Assembly (NCBI GenBank): GCA_031769625.1
Contig: JAUIMM010000200.1
Span: forward strand, 50,924,001 to 50,988,000
Length of the DNA stretch: 64,000 nt
DNA from: Taudactylus pleione
Lineage: Eukaryota; Chordata; Amphibia; Anura; Myobatrachidae
Direction: 5' to 3'
A model generated the notes under the pieces. That model saw nothing but the letters and a program-made list of their open reading frames with translations, was not told the DNA's origin and searched no databases. The position numbers and the translations under genes are program-made. The first letter of the stretch is position 1. Each line of letters starts with the position of its first letter. Positions 22,417 through 34,618 of this stretch are shown here, in pieces.

Positions 22417-23360
22417 GTGTCTGTATAAGCTTTTTGTGTGTGTGTAAGTGTCTCTGTATAGGATTTATGTGTAAGTGTCTCTGTATAGGCTTTGTGTGTG
22501 TAAGTGTCTCTGTATAGGCTTCGTGCATGTGTGTACGTGTCTCTGTATAGGCTTTGTTTGTGTGTGTATGTGTCTCTGTATAGGCTTTGTGTGTAAGTGT
22601 CTCTATATAAGCTTTGTGCGTGTATGTCTCTGTATAGGCTGTGTGTGTGTGTGTGTGTAAATGTCTCTGTATAGGCTTTGTGTGTGTCTCTGTATAGGCT
22701 TTGTGTGTGTGTGTAAGTGGCTCTGTATAGGCTTTGTTCGTGTAAGTGTCTCTGTATAGGCTATGTGTATGTAAGTGTCTCTGTATTGGCTTTATGTGTG
22801 TGTGTGTAAGTGTCTCTGTATAGGCTTTGTGTGTAAGTGTCTCTGTATAGGCTTTGTTTGCAAGTGTCTCTGTATAGGCTTTGTGTGCATGTATGTGTGT
22901 GTGTGTAAGTGTCTGTGTATAGGCTTTGTGTGTAAGTGTCTCTGTATAAGCTTAGTGTGCGTGAGTGTAAGTGTCTCTGTGTAGGCTTTGTGTGTGTGTG
23001 TGTAAGTGTCTCTGTATAGGCTTTGTGTGTAAGTGTCTCTGTATAGGCTTTGTGTGTAAGTGTTTCTGTATAGGCTTTGTATGTGTGTGTAAGTGTCTCT
23101 GTATAAGCTTTGTGTGTGTAAGTGTCACTGTATAGGCTTTGTGTGTAAGTGTCTCTGCATAGGCTTTGTGTGTGTATGTGTAAGTGTCTATGTATAAGCT
23201 TTGTGTGTGTGTGTGGTGTGTAAGTGTCTCTGTATAGGCTTTGTGTGTGTGTCTCTGTATATGCTTTGTGTGTGTGTGTTTTTGTCTCTGTATAGGCTTT
23301 TTGTGTGTGTAAGTGTCTCTGTATAAGCTATGTGTGTGTGTAAGTGTCTCTGTATAGGCT

Positions 23361-23400
<40 letters not shown>

Positions 23401-25159
23401 GTGTCTGTATAAGCTTTGTGTGTGTGTGTTAGTGTCTCTGTATAGGCTTTGTGTGTAAGTGTCTCTGTATAGGCTTCGTGTGTGTGTAAGTGTCTCTGTA
23501 TAGGCTTTGTATGTGTGTGTAAGTGTCTCTGTATAGGCTTTGTGTGTAAGTGACTCTATATAAGCTTTGAGTGTGTATGTCTCTGTATAGGCTGTGTGTG
23601 TGTGTGTGTAAGTGTCTCTGTATAGGCTTTGTGTGTGTCTCTGTATAGGCTTTGTGTGTGTGTGTAAGTGGCTCTGTATAGGCTTTGTGTGTGTAAGTGT
23701 CTCTGTATAGGCTTTGTGTGTAAGTGTCTCTGTGTCTCTGCATAAGCTTTGTGTTTATGTGTAAGTGTCTCTTTTTAGGCTTTGTGTGTGTGTAAGTCTC
23801 TGTATAGGCTTTGTGTGTGTGTGTAAGTGTCTCTGTATAGGCTTTGTGTGTGTCTCTGTATAGGCTTTGTGTGTGTGTGTATTTGTGTATGTAAGTATCT
23901 CTGTATAGGCTTTATGTGTGTGTGTGTAAGTGTCTCTGTATAGGCTTTGTGTGTAAGTGTCTCTGTATAAGCTGTGTGTGTGTCAGTGTCTCTGCATAAG
24001 CTTTGTGTGTGTGTGTATGTGTGTGTCTCTGTATAGGCTTTGTGTGTATGTGTCTCTGTATAAGCTTTGTGTGTGTGTAAATCTCTGTACAGGTTTTGTG
24101 TGTGTGTGTAAGTGTCTCTGTATAGGCTTTGTGTGGGTCTCTGTATAGGCTTTGTGTGTAAGTGTCTCTGTATAGGCTTTGTGTGTGTAAGTGTCTCTGC
24201 ATAGGCTTTGTGTGCAAGAGTCTCTGCATAAGCTTTGATTGTGTATGTGGAAGTGTCTCTGTATAGGCTTTGTGTGTGTGTGTACGTGTCTCTGTATAAG
24301 CTTTGTGTGTGTGTAAGTGTCTCTGTATAGGCTTTGAGTGTGTGTCTCTGTATAAGCTTTGTGTGTGTAAGTATCTCTGTATAGGCTTTGTGTGTGTGAA
24401 TGTCTCTCTAAAGGCTTTTATGCAAGTGTCTCTGTATAGGCTTTGTATTTGTAAGTGTCTCTGTATAGGCTTTGTGTGTAAGTGTCTCTGTATAAGCTTA
24501 GTGTGCGTGTGTGTAAGTGTCTCTGTATAGGCTTTGTGAGTGTGTGTGTGTAAGTGTCTCTGTATAGGCTTTGTGTGTAAGTGTCTCTGTATAGGCTTTG
24601 TGTGTAAGTGTTTCTGAATAGGCTTTGTATGTGTGTGTAAGTGTCTCTGTATAAGCTTTGTGTGTGTGTAAGTGTCTCTGTATAGGCTTTGTGTGTAAGT
24701 GTCTCTGCATAAGCTTTGTGTGTGTATGTGTAAGTGTCTCTGTATAGGCTTTGTTTGTGTGTAAGTGTCTCTGTATAGGCTTTGTGTGTGTGTGTAAGTG
24801 TCTATGTATAAGCTTTGTGTGTGTGTGTGGTGTGTAAGTGTCTCTGTATACGCTTTGTGTGTGTGTCTCTGTATAGGCTTTGTGTGTGCGTGTAAGTGTC
24901 TCTGTATAAGCTTTGTGTGTGTGTAAGTGTCTCTGTATAGGCTTTGTGTGTGTGTGTCTCTGTATAAGCTTTGTGTGTGTAAGTGTCTCTATAGGCTTTG
25001 TGTGTGTGAATGTCTCTCTAAAGGCTTTGTATGTAAGTGTCTCTGTATAGGCTATGTGTGCGTGTATGTGTGTGTGTTTAAGTGTCTCTGTATAGGCTTT
25101 GTGTGTAAGTGTCTCTGTATAAGCTTAGTGTGCGTGAGTGTAAGTGTCTCTGTATAGGC

Positions 25160-25192
<33 letters not shown>

Positions 25193-25417
25193 GTGTCTCT
25201 GTATAGGCTTTGTGTGTAAGAGTCTCTGTATAGGCTTTGTGTGTAAGTGTTTCTGTATAGGCTTTTTATGTGTGTGTAAGTGTCTCTGTATAAGCTTTGT
25301 GTGTGTAAGTATCTCTGTATAAGCTTTGTGTGTAAGTGTCTCTGCATAAGCTTTGTCTGTGTATGTGTAAGTGTCTCTGTATAGGCTTTGTGTGTGTGTA
25401 AGTGTCTCTGTATAGGC

Positions 25418-25452
<35 letters not shown>

Positions 25453-25594
25453 GTCTATGTATAAGCTTTGTGTGTGTGTGGTGTGTAAGTGTCTCTGTAT
25501 AGGCTTTGTGTGTGTGTCTCTGTATAGGCTTTGTGTGTGTGTGTAAGTGTCTCTGTATAAGCTTTGTGTGTGTGTAAGTGTCTCTGTATAGGCT

Positions 25595-25596
<2 letters not shown>

Positions 25597-25662
<66 letters not shown>
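25597..25662 (+). repeat. (TG)n tract, 66 bases
   Basis: Uninterrupted run at the same higher-order position as the 71-base tract: preceded by GGCTTCG and followed by TAAGTGTCTGTATAAGC. The matching tracts in closely related copies near 5,647 and 17,135 are only about 20-25 bases long. Confidence 0.96.
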
Positions 25663-25664
<2 letters not shown>

Positions 25665-26324
25665 GTGTCTGTATAAGCTTTGTGTGTGTGTGTAAGAGTC
25701 TCTGTATAGGCTTTTTGTGTAAGTGTCTCTGTATAGGCTTTGTGTGTGTAAGTGTCTCTGTATAGGCTTCGTGTGTGTGTGTAAGTGTCTCTGTATAGGC
25801 TTTGTATGTGTGTATAAGTGTCTCTGTATAGGCTTTGTGTGTAAGTGTCTCTATATAAGCTTTGTGTGTGTATGTCTCTGTATAGGCTGTGTGTGTGTGT
25901 GTAAGTGTCTCTGTATAGGCTTTGTGTGTGTCTCTGTATAGGCTTTGTGTGGGTGTGTGTGTAAGTGGCTCTGTATAGGCTTTGTGTGTGTAAGTGTCTC
26001 TGTATAGGCTTTGTGTGTAAGTGTCTCTGTGTCTCTGCATAAGCTTTGTGTTTATATGTAAGTGTCTCTTTATAGGCTTTGTGTGTGTGTAAGTGTCTCT
26101 GTATAGGCTTTGTGTGTAAGTGTCTCGGTATAAGCTTTGTGTGTGTGTAAGTCTCTGTATAGGCTTTGTGTGTGTGTGTAAGTGTCTCTGTATAGGCCTT
26201 GTGTGTGTCTCTGTATAGGCTTTGTGTGTGTGTGTGTATGTGTGTATGTAAGTGTCTCTGTATTGGCTTTATGTGTGTGTGTGTAAGTGTCTCTGTATAG
26301 GCTTTGTGTGTAAGTGTCTCTGTA

Positions 26325-27239
26325 TAAGCTGTGTGTGTGTAAGTGTCTCTGCATAAGCTTTGTGTGTGTGTGTGTATGTGAGTGTCTCAGTATAGGCTTT
26401 GTGTGTGTACGTGTCTCTGTATAAGCTTTGTGTGTGTGTAAGTCTCTGTATAGGTTTTGTGTGTGTGTGTAAGTGTCTCTGTATAGGCTTTGTGTGTGTC
26501 TCTGTATAGGCTTTGTGTGTAAGTGTCTCTGTATAGGCTTTGTGTGTGTAAGTGTCTCTGCATAGGCTTTGTGTGCAAGAGTCTCTGCATAAGCTTTGAT
26601 TGTGTATGTGGAAGTGTCTCTGTATAGGCTTTGTGTGTGTGTGTCAGTGTCTCTGTATAAGCTTTGTGTGTGTGTAAGTGTCTCTGTATAGGCTTTGTGT
26701 GTGTGTGTCTCTGTATAAGCTTTGTGTGTGTAAGTGTCTCTGTATAGGCTTTGTGTGTGTGAATGTCTCTCTAAAGGCTTTTATGTAAGTGTCTCTGTAT
26801 AGGCTTTGTGTGTGTGTATGTGTGTGTGTGTAAGTGTCTTTGTATAGGCTTTGTGTGTAAGTGTCTCTGTATAAGCTTAGTGTGCGTGTGTGTAAGTGTC
26901 TCTGTATAGGCTTTATGTGTGTGTGTGTGTGTGAGTATCTCTGTATAGGCTTTGTGTGTAAGTGTCTCTGCATAAGCTTTGTGTATGTATGTGTAAGAGT
27001 CTCTGTATAGGCTTTGTTTGTGTGTAAGTGTCTCTGTATAGGCTTTGTGTGTGTGTGTGTGTAAATGTCTATGTATAAGCTTTGTGTGTGTGAGGTGTGT
27101 AAGTGTCTCTGTATAGGCTTTGTGTGTGTGTCTCTGTATAGGCTTTGTGTGTGTGTGTAAGTGTCTCTGTATAGGCATTTTGTGTGTGTAAGTGTCTCTG
27201 TATAAGCTTTGTGTGTGTGTAAGTGTCTCTGTATAGGCT

Positions 27240-27283
<44 letters not shown>

Positions 27284-27415
27284 GTGTCTGTATAAGCTTT
27301 GTGTGTGTGTGTAAGTGTCTCTGTATAGGCTTTGTGTGTAAGTGTCTCTGTATAGGCTTTGTGTGTGTAAGTGTCTCTGTATAGGCTCCGTGCATGTGTG
27401 TAAGTGTCTCTGTAT
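26325..27415 (+). repeat. 1.05-kb block with TCTCAGTATAGGC start, copy 1
   Basis: Begins with a TGAGTGTCTCAGTATAGG monomer near 26,380 and a TACGTGTCTCTG monomer. It runs through anchor C, B1, TCTTTGTATAGG, GCTTAGTGTGCG, a TTTATG(TG)nAGTATCTC monomer, anchor D with GAGG, and GGCATTTTG to GGCTCCGTGCATG near 27,390. The same order recurs at 29,158 (offset 2,833), at 30,246, near 39,062, near 44,975 and near 58,905, with partial copies at 33.5 and 38.4 kb. This copy is followed by TTTGTATG and a TGTATGTGTCTCTG monomer, which looks like the ancestral continuation. Confidence 0.85.
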
Positions 27416-27799
27416 AGGCTTTGTATGTGTGTGTATGTGTCTCTGTATAGGCTTTGTGTGTAAGTGTCTCTATATAAGCTTAGTGCGTGTATGTCTCTGT
27501 ATAGGCTCTGTGTGTGTGTGTGTAAGTTTCTCTGTATAGGCTTTGTGTGTGTCTCTGTATAGGCTTTGTGTGTGTGTGTAAGTGGCTCTGTATAGGCTTT
27601 GTGTGTGTAAGTGTCTCTGTATAGGCTTTGTGTGTAAGTGTCTCCGTATAGGCTTTGTGTGCGTAAGTGTTTCTGTATAGGCTTTGTGTGTGTGTAAGTG
27701 TCTCTGTATAGGCTTTGTATGTGTGTGTAAGTGTCTCTGTATAGGCTTTGTGTGTAAGTGTCTCTATATAAGCTTTGTGTGTGTATGTCTCTGTATAGG

Positions 27800-27839
<40 letters not shown>

Positions 27840-29158
27840 GTCTCTGTATAGGCTTTGTGTGTGTCTCTGTATAGGCTTTGTGTGTGTGTGTAAGTGTCTC
27901 TGTATAGGCTTTGTGTGTGTAAGTGTCTCTGTATAGGCTTTGTGTGTAAGTGTCTCTGTGTCTCTGCATAAGCTTTGTGTTTATGTGTAAGTGTCTCTTT
28001 TTAGGCTTTGTGTGTGTAAGTCTCTGTATAGGCTTTGTGTGTGTGTAAGTGTCTCTGTATAGGCTTTGTGTGTGTCTGTATAGGCTTTGTGTGTGTATGT
28101 GTGTATGTAAGTGTCTCTGTATACGCTTTATGTGTGTGTGTGTAAGTGTCTCTGTATAGGCTTTCTGTGTAAGTGTCTCTGTATAAGCTGTGTGTGTGTA
28201 AGTGTCTCTGCATAAGCTTTGTGTGTGTATGTGTGTGTCTCTGTATAGGCTTTGTGTGTGTATGTGTCTCTGTATAAGCTTTGTGTGTGTGTTAGTCTCT
28301 ATACAGGTTTTGTGTGTGTGTGTAAGTGTCTCTGTATAGGCTTTGTGTGTGTCTCTGTATAGGCTTTGTGTGTAAGTGTCTCTGTATAGGCTTTGTATGT
28401 GTAAGTGTCTCTGCATAGGCTTTGTGTGCAAGAGTCTCTGCATAAGCTTTGATTGTGAATGTGGAAGAGTCTCTGTATAGGGTTTGTGTGTGTGTGTAAG
28501 TGTCTCTGTATAAGCTTTGTGTGTGTGTAAGTGTCTCTGTATAGGCTTTGTGTGTGTGTCTCTGTATAAGCTTTGTGTGTGTAAGTGTCTCTGTATAGGC
28601 TTTGTGTGTGTGAATGTCTCTCTAAAGGTTTTTATGTAAGTGTCTCTGTATAGGCTTTGTGTGAGTGTATGTGTGTGTGTGTAAGTGTCTCTGTATAGGC
28701 TTTGTGTGTAAGTGTCTCTGTATAAGCTTAGTGTGCGTGTGTGTAAGTGTCTCTGTATAGGCTTTGTGTGTGTGTAAGTGTCTCTGTATAGGCTTTGTGT
28801 TTAAGTGTTTCTGTATAGGCTTTGTATGTGTGTGTAAGAGTCTCTGTATAAGCTTTGTGTGTGTGTAAGTGTCTCTGTATAGGCTTTGTGTGTAAGTGTC
28901 TCTGCATAAGCTTTGTGTGTGTATGTGTAAGTGTCTCTGTATAGGCTTTGTGTGTGTGTAAGTGTCTCTGTATAGGCTTTGTGTGTGTGTGTAAGTGTCT
29001 ATGTATAAGCTTTGTGTGTGTGTGGTGTGTAAGTGTCTCTGTATAGGCTTTGTGTGTGTGTCTCTGTATAGGCTTTGTGTGTGTGTAAGTGTCTCTGTAT
29101 AAGCTTTGTGTGTGTGTAAGTGTCTCTGTATAGGCTTTGTGTGTGTGTGTCTCTGTAT
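27415..29158 (+). repeat. Satellite blocks between 1.05-kb copies
   Basis: Contains CTATATAAGC near 27,470 and 27,770, anchor A near 27,970, TATACGC near 28,122, anchor C of the GATTGTGAATG type near 28,445 and B1 near 28,613. The 28.0-29.1 kb part matches 20.56-21.67, 35.24-36.35 and 40.66-41.78 kb in variant order. Private features include TGTCTGTATAGG near 28,073 and TTTGTGTGAGTGTATG near 28,660; the latter is shared with 35.9 and 41.3 kb. No gene is present. Confidence 0.82.
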
Positions 29159-30076
29159 AAGCTGTGTGTGTGTAAGTGTCTCTGCATAAGCTTTGTGTGT
29201 GTGTGTGTATGTGAGTGTCTCAGTATAGGCTTTGTGTGTGTACGTGTCTCTGTATAAGCTTTGTGTGTGTGTAAGTCTCTGTATAGGTTTTGTGTGTGTG
29301 TGTAAGTGTCTCTGTATAGGCTTTGTGTGTGTCTCTGTATAGGCTTTGTGTGTAAGTGTCTCTGTATAGGCTTTGTGTGTGTAAGTGTCTCTGCATAGGC
29401 TTTGTGTGCAAGAGTCTCTGCATAAGCTTTGATTGTGTATGTGGAAGTGTCTCTGTATAGGCTTTGTGTGTGTGTGTCAGTGTCTCTGTATAAGCTTTGT
29501 GTGTGTGTAAGTGTCTCTGTATAGGCTTTGTGTGTGTGTGTGTGTCTCTGTATAAGCTTTGTGTGTGTAAGTGTCTCTGTATAGGCTTTGTGTGTGTGAA
29601 TGTCTCTCTAAAGGCTTTTATGTAAGTGTCTCTGTATAGGCTTTGTGTGTGTGTATGTGTGTGTGTGTAAGTGTCTTTGTATAGGCTTTGTGTGTAAGTG
29701 TCTCTGTATAAGCTTAGTGTGCGTGTGTGTAAGTGTCTCTGTATAGGCTTTATGTGTGTGTGTGTGTGTGAGTATCTCTGTATAGGCTTTGTGTGTAAGT
29801 GTCTCTGCATAAGCTTTGTGTATGTATGTGTAAGAGTCTCTGTATAGGCTTTGTTTGTGTGTAAGTGTCTCTGTATAGGCTTTGTGTGTGTGTGTGTGTA
29901 AATGTCTATGTATAAGCTTTGTGTGTGTGAGGTGTGTAAGTGTCTCTGTATAGGCTTTGTGTGTGTGTCTCTGTATAGGCTTTGTGTGTGTGTGTAAGTG
30001 TCTCTGTATAGGCATTTTGTGTGTGTAAGTGTCTCTGTATAAGCTTTGTGTGTGTGTAAGTGTCTCTGTATAGGCT

Positions 30077-30112
<36 letters not shown>

Positions 30113-30245
30113 GTGTCTGTATAAGCTTTGTGTGTGTGTGTAAGTGTCTCTGTATAGGCTTTGTGTGTAAGTGTCTCTGTATAGGCTTTGTGTGTGTAAG
30201 TGTCTCTGTATAGGCTCCGTGCATGTGTGTAAGTGTCTCTGTATA
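29158..30245 (+). repeat. 1.05-kb block, copy 2 (first of an adjacent pair)
   Basis: Repeats 26,325-27,415 at an offset of 2,833 bases and is followed immediately by another copy with a period near 1,050. The end is abrupt. After GGCTCCGTGCATG near 30,214, the sequence jumps within two monomers back to TGTATGTGAGTGTCTCAG near 30,255. This end-to-start junction is the product expected from unequal crossing-over or replication slippage across one block. Confidence 0.87.
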
Positions 30246-31129
30246 GGCTTTGTGTGTGTATGTGAGTGTCTCAGTATAGGCTTTGTGTGTGTACGTGTCT
30301 CTGTATAAGCTTTGTGTGTGTGTAAGTCTCTGTATAGGTTTTGTGTGTGTGTGTAAGTGTCTCTGTATAGGCTTTGTGTGTGTCTCTGTATAGGCTTTGT
30401 GTGTAAGTGTCTCTGTATAGGCTTTGTGTGTGTAAGTGTCTCTGCATAGGCTTTGTGTGCAAGAGTCTCTGCATAAGCTTTGATTGTGTATGTGGAAGTG
30501 TCTCTGTATAGGCTTTGTGTGTGTGTGTCAGTGTCTCTGTATAAGCTTTGTGTGTGTGTAAGTGTCTCTGTATAGGCTTTGTGTGTGTGTGTCTCTGTAT
30601 AAGCTTTGTGTGTGTAAGTGTCTCTGTATAGGCTTTGTGTGTGTGAATGTCTCTCTAAAGGCTTTTATGTAAGTGTCTCTGTATAGGCTTTGTGTGTGTG
30701 TATGTGTGTGTGTGTAAGTGTCTTTGTATAGGCTTTGTGTGTAAGTGTCTCTGTATAAGCTTAGTGTGCGTGTGTGTAAGTGTCTCTGTATAGGCTTTAT
30801 GTGTGTGTGTGTGTGTGTGAGTATCTCTGTATAGGCTTTGTGTGTAAGTGTCTCTGCATAAGCTTTGTGTATGTATGTGTAAGAGTCTCTGTATAGGCTT
30901 TGTTTGTGTGTAAGTGTCTCTGTATAGGCTTTGTGTGTGTGTGTGTGTGTGTAAATGTCTATGTATAAGCTTTGTGTGTGTGAGGTGTGTAAGTGTCTCT
31001 GTATAGGCTTTGTGTGTGTGTCTCTGTATAGGCTTTGTGTGTGTGTGTAAGTGTCTCTGTATAGGCATTTTGTGTGTGTAAGTGTCTCTGTATAAGCTTT
31101 GTGTGTGTGTAAGTGTCTCTGTATAGGCT

Positions 31130-31173
<44 letters not shown>

Positions 31174-31300
31174 GTGTCTGTATAAGCTTTGTGTGTGTAA
31201 GTGTCTCTGTATAGGCTTTGTGTGTAAGTGTCTCTGTATAGGCTTTGTGTGTGTAAGTGTCTCTGTATAGGCTCCGTGCATGTGTGTAAGTGTCTCTGTA
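30246..31300 (+). repeat. 1.05-kb block, copy 3 (second of the adjacent pair)
   Basis: Direct tandem copy of the preceding block. The TCTCAG start lies about 1,051 bases downstream of its predecessor and B1 about 1,047 bases downstream. It differs mainly in TG-tract lengths, for example longer tracts near 30,930 and 31,133. It ends with GGCTCCGTGCATG followed by TTTGTATG and TGTATGTGTCTCTG, as in copy 1. Confidence 0.87.
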
Positions 31301-31329
31301 TAGGCTTTGTATGTGTGTGTATGTGTCTC

Positions 31330-33188
31330 TGTATAGGCTTTGTGTGTGTGTAAGTGTCTCTGTATAGGCTTTGTGTGTGTGTGTAAGTGTCTATGTATAA
31401 GCTTTGTGTGTGTGTGGTGTGTAAGTGTCTCTGTATAGGCTTTGTGTGTGTGTCTCTGTATAGGCTTTGTGTGTGTGTAAGTGTCTCTGTATAAGCTTTG
31501 TGTGTGTAAGTGTCTCTGTATAGGCTTTGTGTGTGTGAATGTCTCTCTAAAGGCTTTGTATGTAAGTGTCTCTGTATAGGCTTTGTGTGCGTGTATGTGT
31601 GTGTGTGTAAGTGTCTCTGTAAAGGCTTTGTGTGTAAGTGTCTCTGTATAACCTTAGTGTGCGTGAGTGTAAGTGTCTCTGTATAGGCTTTGTGTGTGTG
31701 TGTGTGTGTGTAAGAGTCTCTGTATAGGCTTTGTGTGTAAGTGTCTCTGTTTAGGCTTTGTGTGTAAGTGTTTCTGTATAGGCTTTGTATGTGTGTAAGT
31801 GTCTCTGTATAAGCTTTGTGTATGTAAGTATCTCTGTATAGGCTTTGTGTGTAAGTGTCTCTGCATAAGCTTTGTGTATGTATGTGTAAGTGTCTCTGTA
31901 TAGGCTTTGTTTGTGTGTAAGTGTCTCTGTATAGGCTTTGTGTGTGTGTGTGTGTGTGTGTGTAAATGTCTATGTATAAGCTTTGTGTGTGTGAGGTGTG
32001 TAAGTGTCTCTGTATAGGATTTGTGTGTGTGTCTCTGTATAGGCTTTGTGTGTGTGTGTAAGTGTCTCTGTATAGGCTTTTTGTGTGTGTAAGTGTCTCT
32101 GTATAAGCTGTGTATGTGTGTAAGTGTCTCTGTATAGGCTTCGTGTGTGTGTGTGTGTGTATGTGTGTAAGTGTCTGTATAAGCTTTGTGTGTGTGTGTA
32201 AGTGTCTCTGTATAGGATTTGTGTGTAAGTGTCTCTGTATAGGCTTAGTGTGTGTAAGTGTCTCTGTATAGGCTTTGTGCGTGTGTGTAAGTGTCTCTGT
32301 ATAGGCTTTGTTTGTGTGTGTATGTGTCTCTGTATAGGCTTTGTGTGTAAGTGTCTCTATATAAGCTTTGTGCGTGTATGTCTCTGTATAGGCTGTGTGT
32401 GTGTGTGTGTAAATGTCTCTGTATAGGCTTTGTGTGTGTCTCTGTATAGGCTTTGTGTGTGTGTGTAAGTGGCTCTGTATAGGCTTTGTTCGTGTAAGTG
32501 TCTCTGTATAGGCTATGTGTATGTAAGTGTCTCTGTATTGGCTTTATGTGTGTGTGTGTGTGTAAGTGTCTCTGTATAGGCTTTGTGTGTAAGTGTCTCT
32601 GTATAGGCTTTGTTTGCAAGTGTCTCTGTATAGGCTTTGTGTGCGTGTATGTGTGTGTGTGTAAGTGTCTCTGTATAGGCTTTGTGTGTAAGTGTCTCTG
32701 TATAAGCTTAGTGTGCGTGAGTGTCTCTGTGTAGGCTTTGTGTGTGTGTGTGTAAGTGTCTCTGTATAGGCTTTGTGTGTAAGTGTCTCTGTATAGGCTT
32801 TGTGTGTAAGTGTTTCTGTATAGGCTTTGTATGTGTGTGTAAGTGTCTCTGTATAAGCTTTGTGTGTGTAAGTGTCACTGTATAGGCTTTGTGTGTAAGT
32901 GTCTCTGCATAGGCTTTGTGTGTGTATGTGTAAGTGTCTCTGTATAGGCTTTGTGTGTGTGTAAGTGTCTCTGTATAGGCTTTGTGTTTGTTTGTGTGTG
33001 TGTGTGTGTAAGTGTCTATGTATAAGCTTTGTGTGTGTGTGTGGTGTGTAAGTGTCTCTGTATAGGCTTTGTGTGTGTGTCTCTGTATATGCTTTGTGTG
33101 TGTGTGTTTGTGTCTCCATATAGGCTTTTTGTGTGTGTAAGTGTCTCTGTATAAGCTTTGTGTGTGTGTAAGTGTCTCTGTATAGGCT

Positions 33189-33224
<36 letters not shown>

Positions 33225-33997
33225 GTGTCTGTATAAGCTTTGTGTGTGTGTGTTAGTGTCTCTGTATAGGCTTTGTGTGTAAGTGTCTCTGTATAGGCTT
33301 CGTGTGTGTGTGTAAGTGTCTCTGTATAGGCTTTGTATGTGTGTGTAAGTGTCTCTGTATAGGCTTTGTGTGTAAGTGTCTCTATATAAGCTTTGAGTGT
33401 GTATGTCTCTGTATAGGCTGTGTGTGTGTGTGTGTAAGTGTCTCTGTATAGGCTTTGTATGTGTCTCTGTATAGGCTTTGTGTGTGTGTAAGTGTCTCTG
33501 TATAGGCTTTGTGTGTGTGAATGTCTCTCTAAAGGCTTTTATGTAAGTGTCTCTGTATAGGCTTTGTGTGTGTGTATGTGTGTGTGTGTAAGTGTCTTTG
33601 TATAGGCTTTGTGTGTAAGTGTCTCTGTATAAGCTTAGTGTGCGTGTGTGTAAGTGTCTCTGTATAGGCTTTATGTGTGTGTGTGTGTGTGAGTATCTCT
33701 GTATAGGCTTTGTGTGTAAGTGTCTCTGCATAAGCTTTGTGTATGTATGTGTAAGAGTCTCTGTATAGGCTTTGTTTGTGTGTAAGTGTCTCTGTATAGG
33801 CTTTGTGTGTGTGTGTGTGTAAATGTCTATGTATAAGCTTTGTGTGTGTGAGGTGTGTAAGTGTCTCTGTATAGGCTTTGTGTGTGTGTCTCTGTATAGG
33901 CTTTGTGTGTGTGTGTAAGTGTCTCTGTATAGGCATTTTGTGTGTGTAAGTGTCTCTGTATAAGCTTTGTGTGTGTGTAAGTGTCTCTGTATAGGCT

Positions 33998-34037
<40 letters not shown>

Positions 34038-34618
34038 GTGTCTGTATAAGCTTTGTGTGTGTGTGTAAGTATCTCTGTATAGGCTTTGTGTGTAAGTGTC
34101 TCTGTATAGGCTTTGTGTGTGTAAGTGTCTCTGTATAGGCTCCGTGCATGTGTGTAAGTGTCTCTGTATAGGCTTTGTGTGTGTATGTGAGTGTCTCAGT
34201 ATAGGCTTTGTGTGTGTACGTGTCTCTGTATAAGCTTTGTGTGTGTGTAAGTCTCTGTATAGGTTTTGTGTGTGTGTGTAAGTGTCTCTGTATAGGCTTT
34301 GTGTGTGTCTCTGTATAGGCTTTGTGTGTAAGTGTCTCTGTATAGGCTTTGTGTGTGTAAGTGTCTCTGCATAGGCTTTGTGTGCAAGAGTCTCTGCATA
34401 AGCTTTGATTGTGTATGTGGAAGTGTCTCTGTATAGGCTTTGTGTGTGTGTGTCAGTGTCTCTGTATAAGCTTTGTGTGTGTGTAAGTGTCTCTGTATAG
34501 GCTTTGTGTGTGTGTGTCTCTGTATAAGCTTTGTGTGTGTAAGTGTCTCTGTATAGGCTTTGTGTGTGTGAATGTCTCTCTAAAGGCTTTTATGTAAGTG
34601 TCTCTGTATAGGCTTTGT
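31330..34618 (+). repeat. Macro-unit segment, copy 1 (partner at 36.2-39.5 kb)
   Basis: Repeated in direct orientation at about 36,214-39,500 with an offset of about 4,884 bases. Shared private states include GGCTTAGTGTGTGTAAG near 32,244 and 37,127, TCTCCATATAGG near 33,114 and 38,015, TTTGTTTGTGTG near 32,990 and 37,870, and TTTGTATGTGTCTCTG near 33,465 and 38,348. It also carries the GTGCATG-to-TGAGTGTCTCAG junction near 34,145-34,195, which is present in the partner. The copies separate near 34,618, where this one goes to GGCTCCGTGCATG and the partner to TGTATGTGTG and TCTTTG. Confidence 0.87.

Larger units (their letters stand above)
20748..26325 (+). repeat. Mosaic of higher-order repeat blocks
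   Basis: About 5.6 kb with no gene. It shows the fullest example of the higher-order repeat, between anchor A at 20,530 and anchor A at 23,743 (3.2 kb). In order: TCTTTTTAGG, TATACGC, AAGCTGTG, CTCTATACAGG, anchor C, B1, TTAGTGTGCG, GTTTCTG, anchor D, B2, GTATAACC, TCTGTTTAGG, TAAGTATCTC, anchor D with GAGG, GGATTTG, a long TG tract, CTATATAAGC, TAAGTGGC, TATTGGC, TTTGCAAG, GTGTAGGC, GTCACTG, anchor D, TATATGC, TG tract and CTATATAAGC. The following 24.0-25.1 kb repeats 15.5-16.6 kb and 4.0-5.1 kb. The 25.1-26.0 kb part repeats the 16.7-17.4 and 18.8-19.7 kb versions. Confidence 0.83.

Noticed and set aside
26644..28443. A 599-codon minus-strand open frame and many others of 100-550 codons, His/Thr/Tyr/Arg-rich
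   Set aside because: All three minus frames of the monomer lack stops, so long frames are expected by construction. The predicted peptide changes frame at every monomer whose length is not a multiple of three, and related copies of the same DNA give frames of different extent. There is no codon bias, splice structure or known domain.
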